This document shows positions 48,601 to 61,100 of a stretch of 64,000 nt of DNA, one piece after another (position 1 is the stretch's first letter; each line of letters begins with the position of its first letter). This DNA is from Phascolomyces articulosus (lineage: Eukaryota; Mucoromycota; Mucoromycetes; Mucorales; Lichtheimiaceae), in NCBI GenBank assembly GCA_025677815.1, contig JAIXMP010000030.1:248001-312000 (forward strand). The letters run 5' to 3'. The translations under genes and the position numbers were made by a program. Under the pieces are notes generated by a model. That model ran no database searches. It saw only the letters and a program-made list of their open reading frames with translations, and had not been told where the DNA came from.

Positions 48601-49029
48601 ACAAAAAAAATACAATAGCTAATTATTTGTCAGAATATTTATTAATTGAATTAATTGGATGTTAAAGTAGAGGAATGTGTTTAAGAGGTTAGAACAGTTA
48701 GCACTTGGGAGTGAACAATGTTTGCAGTTTGTTTTTATTTTCATGATATTCGTAAATTAATATATATTTATACAAAGGAATATAATTATTAATTAATTTT
48801 ATTTATTATGCTATATTTATTATCTTCTATTATAAAAGTATAACAATGATTAATATCTAAAGACATTAAAAAATCTTCCATTGTATCAAATACATTTTTT
48901 AAGTATTCTTCGTCGTCACTCGGAAGCAAAAATGTTATTGGCCGATTGTGCGTCCTACAGAACCTTTATTTATATAAACAAAAAATATATTTAAACTAAC
49001 ACTAATGATAATCCCATCTCTTCTCTCTT

Positions 49030-49838
49030 TAGCCGTCTGAAAGCGTGACAGAACCGCCGACGTACATTAACACTGAACTAAATAACGGAGCAGTTCATCA
49101 GTTGCAACCTCAAACTCAACAACATTATTATCAAACTCTGGAACTTCATTCACAAAATCCATTATCTAGTCCTGAAATCATAGAAGTTGTCAACAACCAA
49201 CAAAAGCCAGTTGAATGCAATAATAAATGAACGGAATAAGGAAGATGGTTGATGGAATTAGAGATGTTTGCAGCGGTTACAAGGAATTCTTATCACTCGC
49301 AGAGAGAAGCACCGGACGAATAGGAAACTATCACGCTATAATAAACAGCTTGATAGTGGCATGATAGCAGCGTGATTGGTACCTATCACGGTGTTGATGA
49401 AATGGGGGAGCATAGGTATTAAAGCAGTATGTTTTTTAAATATTAAGCTGTTATTGAGAAGTAATCATGGCCTATATTGGGGTGAGGTTTCAACGAAATT
49501 AAAAATTCAGCGAACAGCAATGGCAGTACCTCCACCAACCATGAAGAAAGTACCCAAGTCATCAATACCAGCACAACCAACAGCAACATTAGCAATAAAA
49601 AAGATAAAAATGAAGAAGAGCATAGTCAGTCCGACGGAGAGTATATTCAATCTGATGAAGAAGATAAAGAACATGGTGATGGAGATTATGACCTTGACGA
49701 GAAGGACTCAGCGAATCTGAAATATTATTTATGCAAAGAAGAGATGATATTCGTATTGATGAAGAAGGATCAACAACAATTGGTCCAAGTACCCAAACAC
49801 CACGATCAGATGACGTGATTAGTGCCCTCGCTGCATAA
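49030..49838 (+). pseudogene. Decayed acidic protein gene fragments
   Basis: The frame 49033-49230 follows an acceptor-like TTTAG and is Gln/Asn/Pro-rich (PSESVTEPPTYINTELNNGA). Near 49585-49720 a second frame reads NEEEHSQSDGEYIQSDEEDK then an Asp/Gly-rich run, while the competing frame is Lys-rich; the acidic reading looks more natural. Stops separate the pieces. It appears to be part of the same decayed locus as the fragments on either side. Confidence 0.3.
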
Positions 49839-50403
49839 TATACGATGGTTATCGAAAAATTTGATGCTTGTTGGTGTAATGAATGGAACAAAAAGGATAT
49901 TAAGGTATTGTCGTATATTTTTAGTATTAGATGTTACAATTGCTGTGCCACTACGTAGCCTTACATAAAGGCTATGTTTTAGTAAAAATAAATCTTTCGC
50001 TTTAGACCTGGTGAACCACTGTTCTTATCCTTTTATATTTGTTGATTGCTATAAAGAAGTATTCGTGTTCCTGGCTTAGCGTCGCCGCCAGACAACGCAA
50101 AAACAGAAACGACAGTAACCCCACTGTGAAATGAGAACGATATTATGCTGTTAAACATAATTATTAATGCTGCTCATTTAAATCCCAATACACTATCATG
50201 TATTGAACCTTACAGGGTGGGATATATGAACAAGAATTGTACAGGGTGATTTATATCACCTTGAACGCCTTGATTACTCAACGTCCATAACATACAAGCG
50301 TCATGAATTAACAACAGACGAAGCAACCATGTTTGAAGATCCTGATCAAAAATGCGTCGGTGATAAAAAAAAAGAATTCGACGATTAATGAAATGTAAAC
50401 TGC

Positions 50404-50775
50404 TTGAGTTATGGAAAAGAGTACAACAAAAAAGTGCTTATATTTGTTGTTCATAAATACAGTGATGAAAGGTTGGAGGAAAATACAGGGAGGACACGGT
50501 CTACTGAACTGCAACATTGTGTAAAGAACTCCCTCCACTTTGCTGAGGCTGCAGAACCCCGGGGCAAAGTAAAAAAAGAGTTTGACTGTCAATGGTAAGT
50601 ACATAAAGGAATAAGGATCAGATAAGGAAGAGGAAGGGAGGAGAAGAGGTAGGAACTAACTAACCGTCTTTTTAATTTTTCAGGGGCGACAAGTCGTTGA
50701 TTGCAACCAGTGCTCGTAAATCTACTCAAAAAGACCCACAACTTATATCACCCATGGGCAAAAAGTGTGATTAGG
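50404..50775 (+). pseudogene. Two-exon remnant with intact splice sites
   Basis: Frame 50404-50594 (YNKKVLIFVVHKYSDERLEE; STELQHCVKNSLHFAEAAEP) can splice from GTAAGTAC at 50595 to an acceptor at about 50683, giving QWGDKSLIATSARKSTQKDP and a stop at 50775. The upstream frame (ERLDYSTSITYKRHELTTDE; MFEDPDQKCVGDKKKEF) is separated by a stop. No family recognised. The piece is followed within 5 bp by dispersed repeat copy 2. Confidence 0.35.
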
Positions 50776-50777
50776 GT

Positions 50778-50940
50778 AAAATTTATATTTATTAAAATGT
50801 GGAAGACTGAACTGACCTGCGCCTATATATAGGCATATGGTCGCTTCCTTGCGGTACTTTGAGTTGGAATTATATATGATAAAAGATACGTGGCATCAAC
50901 TGAAAACCCCACCTTTGGGAGGAAAAGCTAAGCTAGAGTG
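50778..50940 (+). repeat. Dispersed repeat, copy 2
   Basis: Inverted relative of 23180-23332. It includes the palindrome GCCTATATATAGGC (shorter in copy 1) and ends right where the frame of the next remnant begins, so it could be a promoter or leader carried by a repeated gene family, or the end of a mobile element. Confidence 0.8.
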
Positions 50941-51528
50941 AATAATGAGAATAATGTTACAAAGAAAAAAAAGTGTGATTATATTGTATTCAGTAAAAGT
51001 ATTGCACGGAATCCCGAACTATTTATAGGTGAAATATCTGGTGGCCCACCTCAATGTCCGCAGTGGAAGTTCTTGCATGATTTGTTAGTCAAATGTGCTT
51101 TGGGGTCTCGAGATTGTTTATGGCATATCTTGAATGAAATGCCTCATTTAACAATAAATGGCTTGGAAAACATGAAAGTATATTCGCATCAACTGGCTGG
51201 TAAGATGGAAAAAATGATGGGAGAATATAGAACATTTGACTGATTCCGACCATTGATTAATTTGCTTTTTTTTTGTTACTTTACAGGGTTGAGCTTGTAT
51301 GTTTACTGCATCGATTATCACCAGGGAGTGTTTTTATTTGCCATGGTTGATTACTGTACGTTACCTGTCTCCATTTACGAAACAGAACGAAGGAAAGAAG
51401 TGTACTATGTGATAAAAGGATTGTTTGAATCAGTTGAGACTGAAGCCAAGAAATTGGTACAACTTGCAAAAGGAAAAGAGTACGGTCAATGTCTGACTAC
51501 GACGCTGAAGATACATACAAGGTCTTGA
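50941..51528 (+). pseudogene. Repeated mucoralean gene, donor site lost
   Basis: Two coding blocks fit as exons 50941-51238 and 51287-51528 in matching phase (…MMGEYRTF then GLSLYVYCIDYHQGVFLFAM). Exon 1 has KKCDYIVFSKSIARNPELF, CPQWKFLHDLLVKCALGSRD and LENMKVYSHQLAGK; exon 2 ends with a Lys-rich tail. The acceptor (TTTACAG) is good, but the donor is ACTGAT instead of GT, so reading through gives a stop after 2 codons. The overall layout resembles repeat-family proteins I remember from mucoralean genomes; no function is known. Lost donor and fragmentary 5' neighbours point to a pseudogene. Confidence 0.5.
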
Positions 51529-52161
51529 AAATAGTGTCATCATCACTTAAAAAAAACAAGAAGGAATAATATTAACTATGTCGACATCAATTATTACTAA
51601 TAATGTATTACCTAATATATATATATATATTCCTTTTCCCTCTTTTACAAAACCAATTTCAATTCTTGTACTATATAATACCATTATTATTGTATATAAT
51701 GTAACCCCTTTTTTTTTTATTCCTGATATAAAAAAAAAGATATTCATATCCGTGTACCATCTTTGCAAACTTAATTGGAAAGAATACATTTTAATATGTT
51801 TTATGCACTCATGTATTCCATCCTTCTAGATTTTCTTTATCGAAAGGAAAACAACATCGTTCATTAATCCTTCAAATTTTCTCTTAATTGTAAACTCATA
51901 TAATAATGTATAAAAAATACAATAGTATTGTGATTCATTAATAGATAATTTCAATTCTAAGTGTTCCTTAATCTCAATAGATATGATATGTGTGTCAATC
52001 TCCATGAAAACGGAAAACGGACCAATAGAATACAAATGAACTGTCCAATCCGATTGAAAAAAAAGCGGGATACCAACTTTACCAGATTTCATATGTAGTC
52101 GACATCTGTTTCAAGTGTTTCTCTCCTCTTTTTCTTTTCACTTTCACCTTATTTGAATACA
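51529..52161. other. Promoter-side spacer of the glutaredoxin gene
   Basis: AT-rich with one AT run at about 51619-51631 and pyrimidine-rich sequence at 52110-52150, immediately before the start codon. No gene seen. Confidence 0.45.
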
Positions 52162-53215
52162 ATGAGCAACACCATTGAAATCACCAGCGAAGCTCAATTC
52201 CAAGATCTTACCACAAAGAAAGATGCCGTATTAGTTCTTAACTTCTGGGCTTCTTGGGCTGAACCTTGCAAACAAATGAACGAAGTTGCCGCTGAGCTTG
52301 CTGGTAAGTTTCCTTCCTTACAATTTGTAAAGGTAATATTGATAGCCACCTCTCTTTTTTTTTTATCTGTACATAACCATGGACCAATGCCAGCAATTTG
52401 AATTTATGATCTTGTGTGATTGTGGGATTGGAAGAGCTACCCGTAACACCAATATATACACGATCGACAATAACCAAAAAAAAAAAGGCACTTGCTTACT
52501 GATCGGGTTTCTTGGTTTTTTTTTTGACATTTAGATTGAAGCCGAGAACTTTCCAGAGATTTCTGAAGAGTTTGAAATTGCTGCTGTTCCTACTTTTGCT
52601 ATCCTTAAGGTACATAAAAAAACTTTTATTGCTATTATTTTTACCTTGATATGAGTATTCACGAGCATAAAAAAATATTTTCAGGGTGGAAAAACTGTTG
52701 AACGTATTGAAGGTGCAAAGGCTGCTGAATTGACAAATGCTGTTGGTAAACACGCAAAGGGTGTTTCTTCTCACAAAACTTCATTGGCTGAGAATGATGT
52801 CAAGCCTGTCAAGGATCTTAACACTCGCTTAAAGTCATTGATTGAAAGTGCTTCTGTCATGGTTTTTATCAAGGGTACCCCACAACAGGTACGGAGGAAT
52901 GAAAAAGGAAGAAGAAGGGGATTGATTAGTCATCTATCAATTTTTTTTTTACTAATGATATATTTAATATAAATGATATAGCCTCGCTGTGGTTTTACGC
53001 GCCAATTAATTGATATTTTGGGAGAACAGAAGATTAAATACAGTTCATTCAATATTTTGGTCGATGAAGATGTACGACAAGGATTGAAGGCTTACTCCAA
53101 CTGGCCTACTTATCCACAAATGTATGTCAATGGTGAATTGATTGGTGGTCTTGATATTGTCAAGGAATTGGTTTCATCTGGTGAACTTAAGGAAATGATT
53201 GAAGAAGAAAATTAA
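52162..53215 (+). CDS. Monothiol glutaredoxin, Grx3/Grx4 (PICOT) type
   Basis: Spliced as join(52162..52332, 52535..52609, 52685..52888, 52982..53215), 227 residues, phase 0 at all junctions. An N-terminal thioredoxin-like domain (1-105) has [12 protein letters not shown] with a single Cys (C36), as in PICOT proteins. A linker leads to a glutaredoxin domain (about 125-227) with [34 protein letters not shown]. These proteins bind [2Fe-2S] clusters with glutathione and, in yeast, control iron sensing and cytosolic iron delivery. The active site reads C153-G-F-T, where the family consensus is CGFS. The Ser-to-Thr change is conservative and the cluster ligand Cys is kept. The last intron splits the loop just before the active site (QQ/PRCGF). 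Confidence 0.94.
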
Positions 53216-53697
53216 ATTTAAGGTTATCAATCACCATCCATTTCATTCACATTATTATATAATATATTTTTCTCCTACTTTTCCTTCTTATATACAAGCT
53301 CATCTCTTTTTTTTTGTTTATGCAATTATTCAAAAGAAAATATTATTGTACACTTCTTCTTTCTACTGTTATCCTTTTACAACCACATATATTAAAAAAC
53401 ATATAGGCTTTTTATTGCATATTTACTATTATATCTCATCCAGGTTCCAAATAACAAGTGTTGTTTGACGTTATCAGGCATATGGGTTCTCAGTCGAGGT
53501 TCCACGCATAATTTTATAAGTTATTGTTATTATTGTTTTTATTAAATATGCCTTAGATAAAAGCTTTAATTATATGATCTCACGCCAATATATTATACTC
53601 ATCATCAAAAAACAATCGAAACTATATAGATATAACGGATGTCAGCGTTTATTTTTTTGTATATATTAATAACCATAATACTTGGATCATTCCAAAA
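53216..53697. other. 3' flank of the glutaredoxin gene
   Basis: AT-rich; nothing recognised except the start of the transposase remnant near 53698. I found no terminal inverted repeat by eye. Confidence 0.4.
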
Positions 53698-54399
53698 GCT
53701 ATAAACAGCCCTGATAATTGTGAAAAGCGATATGCTTGGGAAAAGAAATGGATTGACAAAGATTTGAATTATCTACAAACTGTATATTCGTTGACGAGAC
53801 CGGCTTCAATATCAACTTGAGAAGTCCCAATGCTTATTCAACTCGTGGTACTCCGGCAGTTCTAGAAACATCAAGCTCTCATGCTGTCTCGGACCTCAAT
53901 TGCAACGATATCATTTACAGATATGGTACCGGAGATAGTATGAGAGAGCCAATGAAGTCTAAGAAGCTGAAGATTCATGGAAGCAAGATGAGAAAGAAGC
54001 CAACAGTAACAAAGACACCCAAGGGTACTGTCACTGGTCACTACATGAAGTTTATCTCTAAAACATTGGATGAAATGGCCAAGTTTCCCGAAATGAGTAG
54101 TTATTACATTGTGATGCTTAACGCACTAATCCGCACTTCGCAGGATATAACGATAGTTGGAGCAAGAGGCTATAGAGCTATCTATCTTCCTCCATACTCT
54201 CCCGAACTGTATCCAATAAAAAAAAAACTTTTGGGCAATACTCAAAGGGGTTGTTAAACGTAGCAAATTCGAAGAAACAGAGGACTTGAAGACCATAATT
54301 GCGGAAGCTGGCGAAAGTATTAGTAGAAAATATTTGTATAGTACTATTCTACACTGGATTAACAATTTTGAAAAGTGTATCAATAAAGAGCTGCTTTAA
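53698..54399 (+). pseudogene. Inactive Tc1/mariner-type DDE transposase
   Basis: Frames must be changed at about 53780 and 54215. Blocks in order: YAWEKKWIDKDLNYLQT, then FVDETGFNINLRSPNAYSTR (first catalytic Asp kept), GHYMKFISKTLDEMAKF, VMLNALIRTSQDI, RGYRAIYLPPYSPELYPI, then WAILKGVVKRSKFEETEDLK and an end at TAA 54399. In active members the second block reads like MDNAPIH with a catalytic Asp, and the third ends PELNPIE with a catalytic Glu. Here the Asp position is Leu and the Glu is Lys. Two frameshifts, two lost catalytic residues and a missing N-terminal DNA-binding half make it a dead remnant. An IS630/Tc1-type origin is secure from the YLPPYSPEL motif. Confidence 0.8.
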
Positions 54400-54724
54400 T
54401 AAACCTTTGACTACAAGGATTCTACACAACAGCCCCACGTCATTTTAGAATCAGTTTCGGTTCGTATATAGGTACTCAAATTTACAGCTATATAAGCCGT
54501 TATAGCATGTTGCTCTTAAGACTAAATAGTCATAAAAAATATGATAACTTTTGAAAATGAACTAAGGCAATAAAGGATGCGAAAATTGACCAAACTTTGG
54601 AAATAGCAAAAACGAAGACTGCGAAACAACTTGACATTTTCATTCACCGCTAAAAGTATCTCTTTTGAAATATGTTCAATTGTCTTTTTTCCTCTTTCTT
54701 TCAATCCATTCAATCTCAAAAACA
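54400..54724. other. Promoter region of PRP6
   Basis: Spacer between the transposase remnant and the PRP6 start codon; pyrimidine-rich in the last 40 bp (TTTTTCCTCTTTCTTTC), which fits a transcription start. No gene seen. Confidence 0.45.
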
Positions 54725-57717
54725 ATGTTTGGAGTCACGAAAGATTTCATTGGAAAACCTGCTCCTCCTAACTATGTTGCTGGTTTAGGTCGTGGTGCCA
54801 CTGGTTTCACTACTCGATCAGATATTGGTCCTGCAAGAGAATCAGGCGATTTTGGAGCGTAAGTCATTTTCTCTCTCTCTCTCTTTTTAATTAATCTATC
54901 CCGTTTTTCATATAAAAAAAAGACTAAACTTCTCGAAAATAATTATGTATATATTTATATAAATACAAAGATCAACGCAATGGATAAACTAATGTCTTTT
55001 TTTATGAATACGATTCTCCTTGTCTTTTTCAATATTAGTGATTCAAAACAAGCAGGAGCTAAGCAAGGTGCAGACGATGACGACGATGAACGTTTTCAAG
55101 ATCCAGATAATGAAGTAGCATTATTTTCGAGTGGACCGTATGATCAAGAAGATGAGGAAGCCGATCGAGTGTATGAAGAAATTGCAAATCGTATGGATGA
55201 ACGAAGACGTACGCGCCGTGAAGCGCGAGAACGAGAAGAATTAGAACGATATCGTAAAGAACGGCCCAAAATCTCTCAACAATTTGCCGATCTCAAACGA
55301 CAGCTGGGAACGATTGATGAAGCTGAATGGGCAGCCATTCCTGACGTAGGCGATTTGGTTGGCAAAAATAGAAAACGAAATAAAATGCCAGAACGATTCA
55401 CCCCATTACCCGATACCATTTTAGCAGCAGCTCGTGAAAAATCCCAGTATGAAACAAGTATTGATGCTGGATCAGAGAATGGTTCTGGATCTTCAACTTC
55501 AGATGGTATGATGACAAACTTTAGAGAGATTGGTCAAGCAAGAGATAAAGTCCTTGGTTTGAAATTGGATCAAGTATCAGATTCAGTATCTGGTCAAACC
55601 ACAGTGGATCCTAAGGGTTATTTGACGGATTTGAATAGTATCGCACTTCGAAGTGCTGCTGAAATCGGTGATATCAAAAAGGCCCGTTTGCTTTTCAGTT
55701 CAATGACAACATCCAATCCTTTATATGCTCCAGGTTGGATGGCAGCAGCACGTTTGGAAAAGGAAGCTGGAAGAATTGTTCAGGCACGAAATATCATTGC
55801 AAAAGGCTGTGAACATTGTCCTCAAAATGAAGATGTCTGGTTAGAAAATGCCAGTTTAAATGTAAGTATTTGTTTCATTTTATTTCACTTTTCAAAAAAA
55901 AAAAAAGAAAAAAAAACTAATGTGTTTACTTCTATTCAATATAGACCACCGAAAACGCTAAAATTATTCTCGCTGATGCTGTCCGACATATACCACAATC
56001 CGTCAAAATCTGGCTCAAGGCGGTTGATCTCGAAACTGATCCCAAAGCCCAGAAATTAGTTCTTCGTCGCGCTCTTGAATTTATTCCAAACTCTGTGAAA
56101 TTATGGCGCGCTGCAGTCAATATGGAAGAAAATCCTGGAGACGCCAAAATTTTATTATCGCGCGCTATTGAGTTGGTGCCGCTCAGTGTGGAATTATGGC
56201 TTGCCTTGGCCCGTTTAGAAACCTATAAAAATGCTCAAGCTGTTCTTAATAAAGCTCGACGTGCCATTCCTACAAGTCATGAAATTTGGATTGCAGCAGC
56301 CCGATTGGAAGAAGAACATGGTACACCTAGTAGAGTTGATTTGGTTATCCAAAAGGCTGCCAAAGCATTATCACAGACCGGTGCAGTGCTGGATCGTGAA
56401 CAATGGCTCAAGGAAGCTGAAAAATGTGAAAAGAATGGATCTGTCTTGACTTGTCAAGCTATTGTACGAGCTACCATTGGCCTCAACCTTGAAGAGGAAG
56501 ATCAAAAAGATACGTGGATGGATGACGCTGAAAACTGTATTGGCCATGGATCCATTGAAACAGCCCGTGCCATCTATGCCCATGCTATTCATGAATATCC
56601 CGCCAAACAATCGATTTGGAAACAAGCTGCCTTTTTGGAGAAAAGTCATGGTACATCACATAGTTTGGAAGAATTACTTCAACGTGCTGTCCGTTATTGT
56701 CCCCAAGCTGAAGTCCTTTGGCTTATGGGTGCCAAAGAAAAATGGCTTGCTGATGATGTTGGGGGCGCACGTGCCATTTTGGAAGAAGCATTCCGTGCCA
56801 ACCCCAATAGTGAACAAATTTGGCTTGCTGCTGTCAAGGTTGAAAGTGAGAGCAATGAATACGAACGTGCACGACGATTGCTTGAATTGGCCCGTAAAGA
56901 ATCTGGTACAGAACGTGTATGGATGAAATCAGCACAATTGGAACGACAGCTCAAGGATTATGATGGCTCTTTGAAGCTGGTGGAAGAAGGTTTAAATAAA
57001 TATCCAACATTTGACAAGTTATGGGCTATTAAAGGTCAAATCTTGGATGAAGCTTTGGGTAATACGAATGAAGCACGCGAAACCTACAACAAAGCCGTCA
57101 AAAGTTGTCCCAAGAGTACCATGTTATGGATTCTGTTGGCAAAACTGGAAGAAAAATTGGGTATGGTAACCAAGGCCCGTTCTACTTTAGAAAAAGCACG
57201 TTATACCAATCCCAAGACAGCCGAATTATGGGTGGAAGGTATACGTATCGAAATTCGAGCCAAGAATACCAGTGCGGCCAAGGCTATGTCCGCGAAAGCC
57301 CTCCAAGAGTGTCCTACCTCGGGTGCCTTGTGGCGAGAAGTTATTTATCTTGAAGCACGACCTCAACGTAAAGCAAGAAGTGTGGATGCTTTGAAAAAGT
57401 GTGAACATGATCCTATTGTGGTGACTACCGTGGCTCTTTTGTTTTGGACGGATCGAAAGATTGAAAAAGCACGCAATTGGTTTCAAAAGGCAGTACAAAT
57501 CGATCTTGATCAGGGGGATTCTTTTGCTTGGTGGTACAAGTTTGAATTACAACATGGAACAGAAGAACAACAAGAATTGGTGGTGAGACGTTGTGTTGCT
57601 GCTGAACCTCACCATGGTGAATATTGGCAATCTATTGCAAAAGATATGTCAAATGTTGGTAAAAAGACTACGGAAATATTAAAGCTTTGTGCCGCTAAAC
57701 TTGAACCCATCAAGTAA
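54725..57717 (+). CDS. PRP6: Pre-mRNA splicing factor Prp6 (U4/U6.U5 tri-snRNP)
   Basis: Spliced as join(54725..54858, 55039..55861, 55945..57717), 909 residues, close to the family length of about 900. The N-terminal PRP1 domain is clear: [31 protein letters not shown], then [14 protein letters not shown] and the charged helix [15 protein letters not shown]. From about residue 220 to the end there are tandem HAT/TPR-like helical repeats with repeated W and ARxxxxxA patterns ([54 protein letters not shown]). Prp6 bridges U5 and U4/U6 snRNPs in the tri-snRNP; nuclear. Intron 1 falls after GDFGA, intron 2 within repeat SLN/TTENA. No anomalies seen; the gene is the best conserved in the window. 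Confidence 0.97.
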
Positions 57718-58157
57718 AAAAAAAGTATAACTATTCAATCATATTTTCTACTCGCTCCTTTTTTCCCCTGTATATAGCATTCCATTTCAAATAAAATCTG
57801 TCGTTCATTATTATTATTATTGATCAAAGAATATCTTTTTGGTTGTTCCCTTCCGATAAGACTAGTGAATAGAGTACATTTTTTTATAAATAAGCAGTTG
57901 TCTGCCATGAAACACTGAATACTGAAGGTGTCAAAAAGATAAATCATGAGTTTCTAAGAAACAAACATTTGTTCCACTATTCCATTTTGATGGCATAGCA
58001 CAAAAAACAAACAGATAAAATAGATTGGACAATAGAAAATAGTGTAATTGTGCATGTATCATAGAATAATATAATAAAAAAAAGTTATAAGAACACTATT
58101 TCTGGAAATGTCTTTCGGTAGCACGGCTTTTCTTATTAATACTATTTGTTCTATGAA

Positions 58158-61100
58158 TTATAGGCGATCCGGGTATAATAAGTGGTGGTGGTTTCCTGGA
58201 TAACTGTCGTTTTGTCTAATGATTTGATAAATAGAAGTCAGTACCCTATAGAAAAGAGCAGAATATGCACGAGAATTTTCTCTCTTTTTCTTGTAATAAT
58301 ATACCTTTCTTGGTAGTTTTTGCGATAAATCTGTTGTATTTATAGGCACTGGAGTAGAGGTATGGGGGACATAGGAAGAAATATTCTGTTGTTGTAGAGT
58401 TGAATTTGCAGCATGCCGTCTTGTTCGTCGTGGAGTGCCGATGGTGCCTAACTTCTCAACCATTCGACCAAAAAATCGAGATGATGTTCGAGCAAGTCCC
58501 ATAGTGGCAGCACTTAATGATCTTGGTAACCCTGGTGTGGCTTGAGGTGGTAGTTGTGATGCAGGATTTTGAATTTTAATATTATTATGGTGAATAGATT
58601 GAAGACTTGTAGCACTTTCGTTCACTTGTGGTTTGTCATTATTATTAGTAAGTGATCCACGTCGAGATAATCTAAATATCATACTGTCCATGTTTACTGA
58701 ATTAGTAGCTACTGGTGGAAGTTGCTGCAGCTGCTGTTGCTGATAATGGTAATTTTGTAAAGAAGAGTGAATCATGGTTGAATGTGTACTATGTGTAGAA
58801 GGGGGTCGACGAAGTGGTACATCATTTATGATGGGTTCCGATACACGCAGTCGGCTAGGCAAGGATGCTTTGCGTCGCACAGCACTTTTAAATATATCTT
58901 GGGATGAGGATAAAGTGGCAGTTGTTAGTGCAGGTCCTGCACCAATACTCTTACTGTTTGTCGATAAAAGATGATGGTGAGAATGAGGATGACCATGCTG
59001 TTCATCCTCCAATCCTTTGATACTTGTAAACGCAAGCATTGATGCTGATTTACCCACACGGCTCTTTCGTTGATGTTTCCATTGATTATTTTCTATACCA
59101 CTGGATCGATCATTTTTGACTTGTGAACGTGCAGTCAAAATAGGTGTTGTACATACATCTTCAAACTTGTTATCAATACCAAGAGCACGTACACTATATT
59201 GTTGATGACGTCGTTGGGAACGGAAATCTGCCACCGTGTTGGTAACAAAATCACAAAAGTCACTGAGACTCGCCTGCGAGCGCATACCAGGAGAATTGAC
59301 ATTGCTACTCTGAGTGGAGGAATGTGTTGGTGAATCGCCACTTTGAGGCCCACCTAATTCTTCAGTTGTATCAGTTGAACATATTGTTTTAGGAGTATCT
59401 GGTCGGATAATCGTACTGCAATTTGGGCTTACAGCTGTTCCCATCATATGATCTAATGCAACATTGCTGCTACCATGTACTTGTGGTGAATAACTGCAAA
59501 GACTTGTACAAGGAGAAGATCCATTGGGATAGTCAGATGTTATCACATTGCCGATATTGCTGTTATTGATACTTGTTGAGGAAAAATTAAAGGAAGAAAC
59601 AAATAATTCTTCCACGGCTGTATTGGATGTTCGACTTTCATCATATTCATCTTTGGATGCTTTGATGGCTTCTCGTAATTTATCTAACCATATTTGCTTT
59701 TCTTGTTCACACATGGCCGAAAATTCAATTGATTGCGTTTCACTAAAAAGCAGCCAGGAATGTGGAAGACTGGCTAGGGTTGCAGAGTCAGTATGGATTT
59801 ACTTATTTATATTGGATGATGATAATTTGCGAAATGGATACAATAAAGTAAGGAAAATAACATACGCTGCTCATTGGGAAGATCTTGAACATCAAATGTG
59901 CGTAATGGAAACCAATGTCGTGGTTCATATCGATCATATCGTTTTCCTTTGGCTATAATCATATAAGAATTGAATAATGCACACCCAAATCGCTTCACTT
60001 TGGTATTTTCAGATAAAATTCGAATATCCAATGTACCGATCAGAATACATGAGCCAAGAACACCATAAAAACGTTTAGAAGCTGCCTATACAATAATAAT
60101 CCCCCATGTTTACCCTTTTGTTTTAGTCTACATGGCAAGAGTTGTTTTTTTAAAAAATAAATTATTGTCTTTTTTTGATCCATTACATTCACCCAATCTG
60201 AATCCAATCTATTCAGGAACAACTTTGTCTTGCGTCGGGCCTCTAACCGTGATTTTTCTGAATTAAGTCGTAACGCTACTTTATGCATAACAAGTAATGC
60301 CTGCATTAATGCCTCATGCTCTTTTGTATCTGTTTGTACTGTTTTATTCATGGATTCAAGAATCAGTTTATATTTTAACAATCGTTGAACTGGCTATTTG
60401 AAAATTATGTGGATTATTAATATGAATTTATCTTTCATAATTGAGTACTTTTTTTTTAAAAAAAAAAAAGATTATAGTATTACCATGATCATATAATCTT
60501 CAAACATACGTCGTCCATTCATCTCATCAATGGATCTTTTAAACTTGTTCAATTTTTCCAATGTATGTTGGTATGGTATGTTGTTTGACATTAATTCTTT
60601 GTGTATTTCAGTTGCTTTATCTTGATAAATACAGTAATCAATATAAACATTAAATTTCTCAGCCTATGTAAAAAAAAACCAGGAGGGTCAATGTACTATT
60701 CTTTTTTAATCCGACATATTACTTTACCGAATCACAAAACTGATGAGCAATACGTGTTAATCGTTGGTCTACATGGTTGTCAGGATTTTGCTCAATTCTG
60801 CTTGCAGATAATAAAGCTTCTGAGAACTGTGTTTGGAAGGATAGAACCTCCGTACAATTACGAAAGAGACGTTCTTTAAAACGATCGGGTATATTCGTGA
60901 TCTCTGCAATACCACGGAAAAAGTGCTATATATTATTATTAACAAAGTAAGTCAATGTGCTGCTATTTGTGTTTAGAGATATAAAGGATTGTAAAGGGAA
61001 GTAATACTTACGTTAACAAGGTGACTTAGATCTTTACAATAACTGACTTCAGTGTCAAGTAGCTCTTGAATAGCACCTTGACGCCTGCGCAAGTGCCGTT

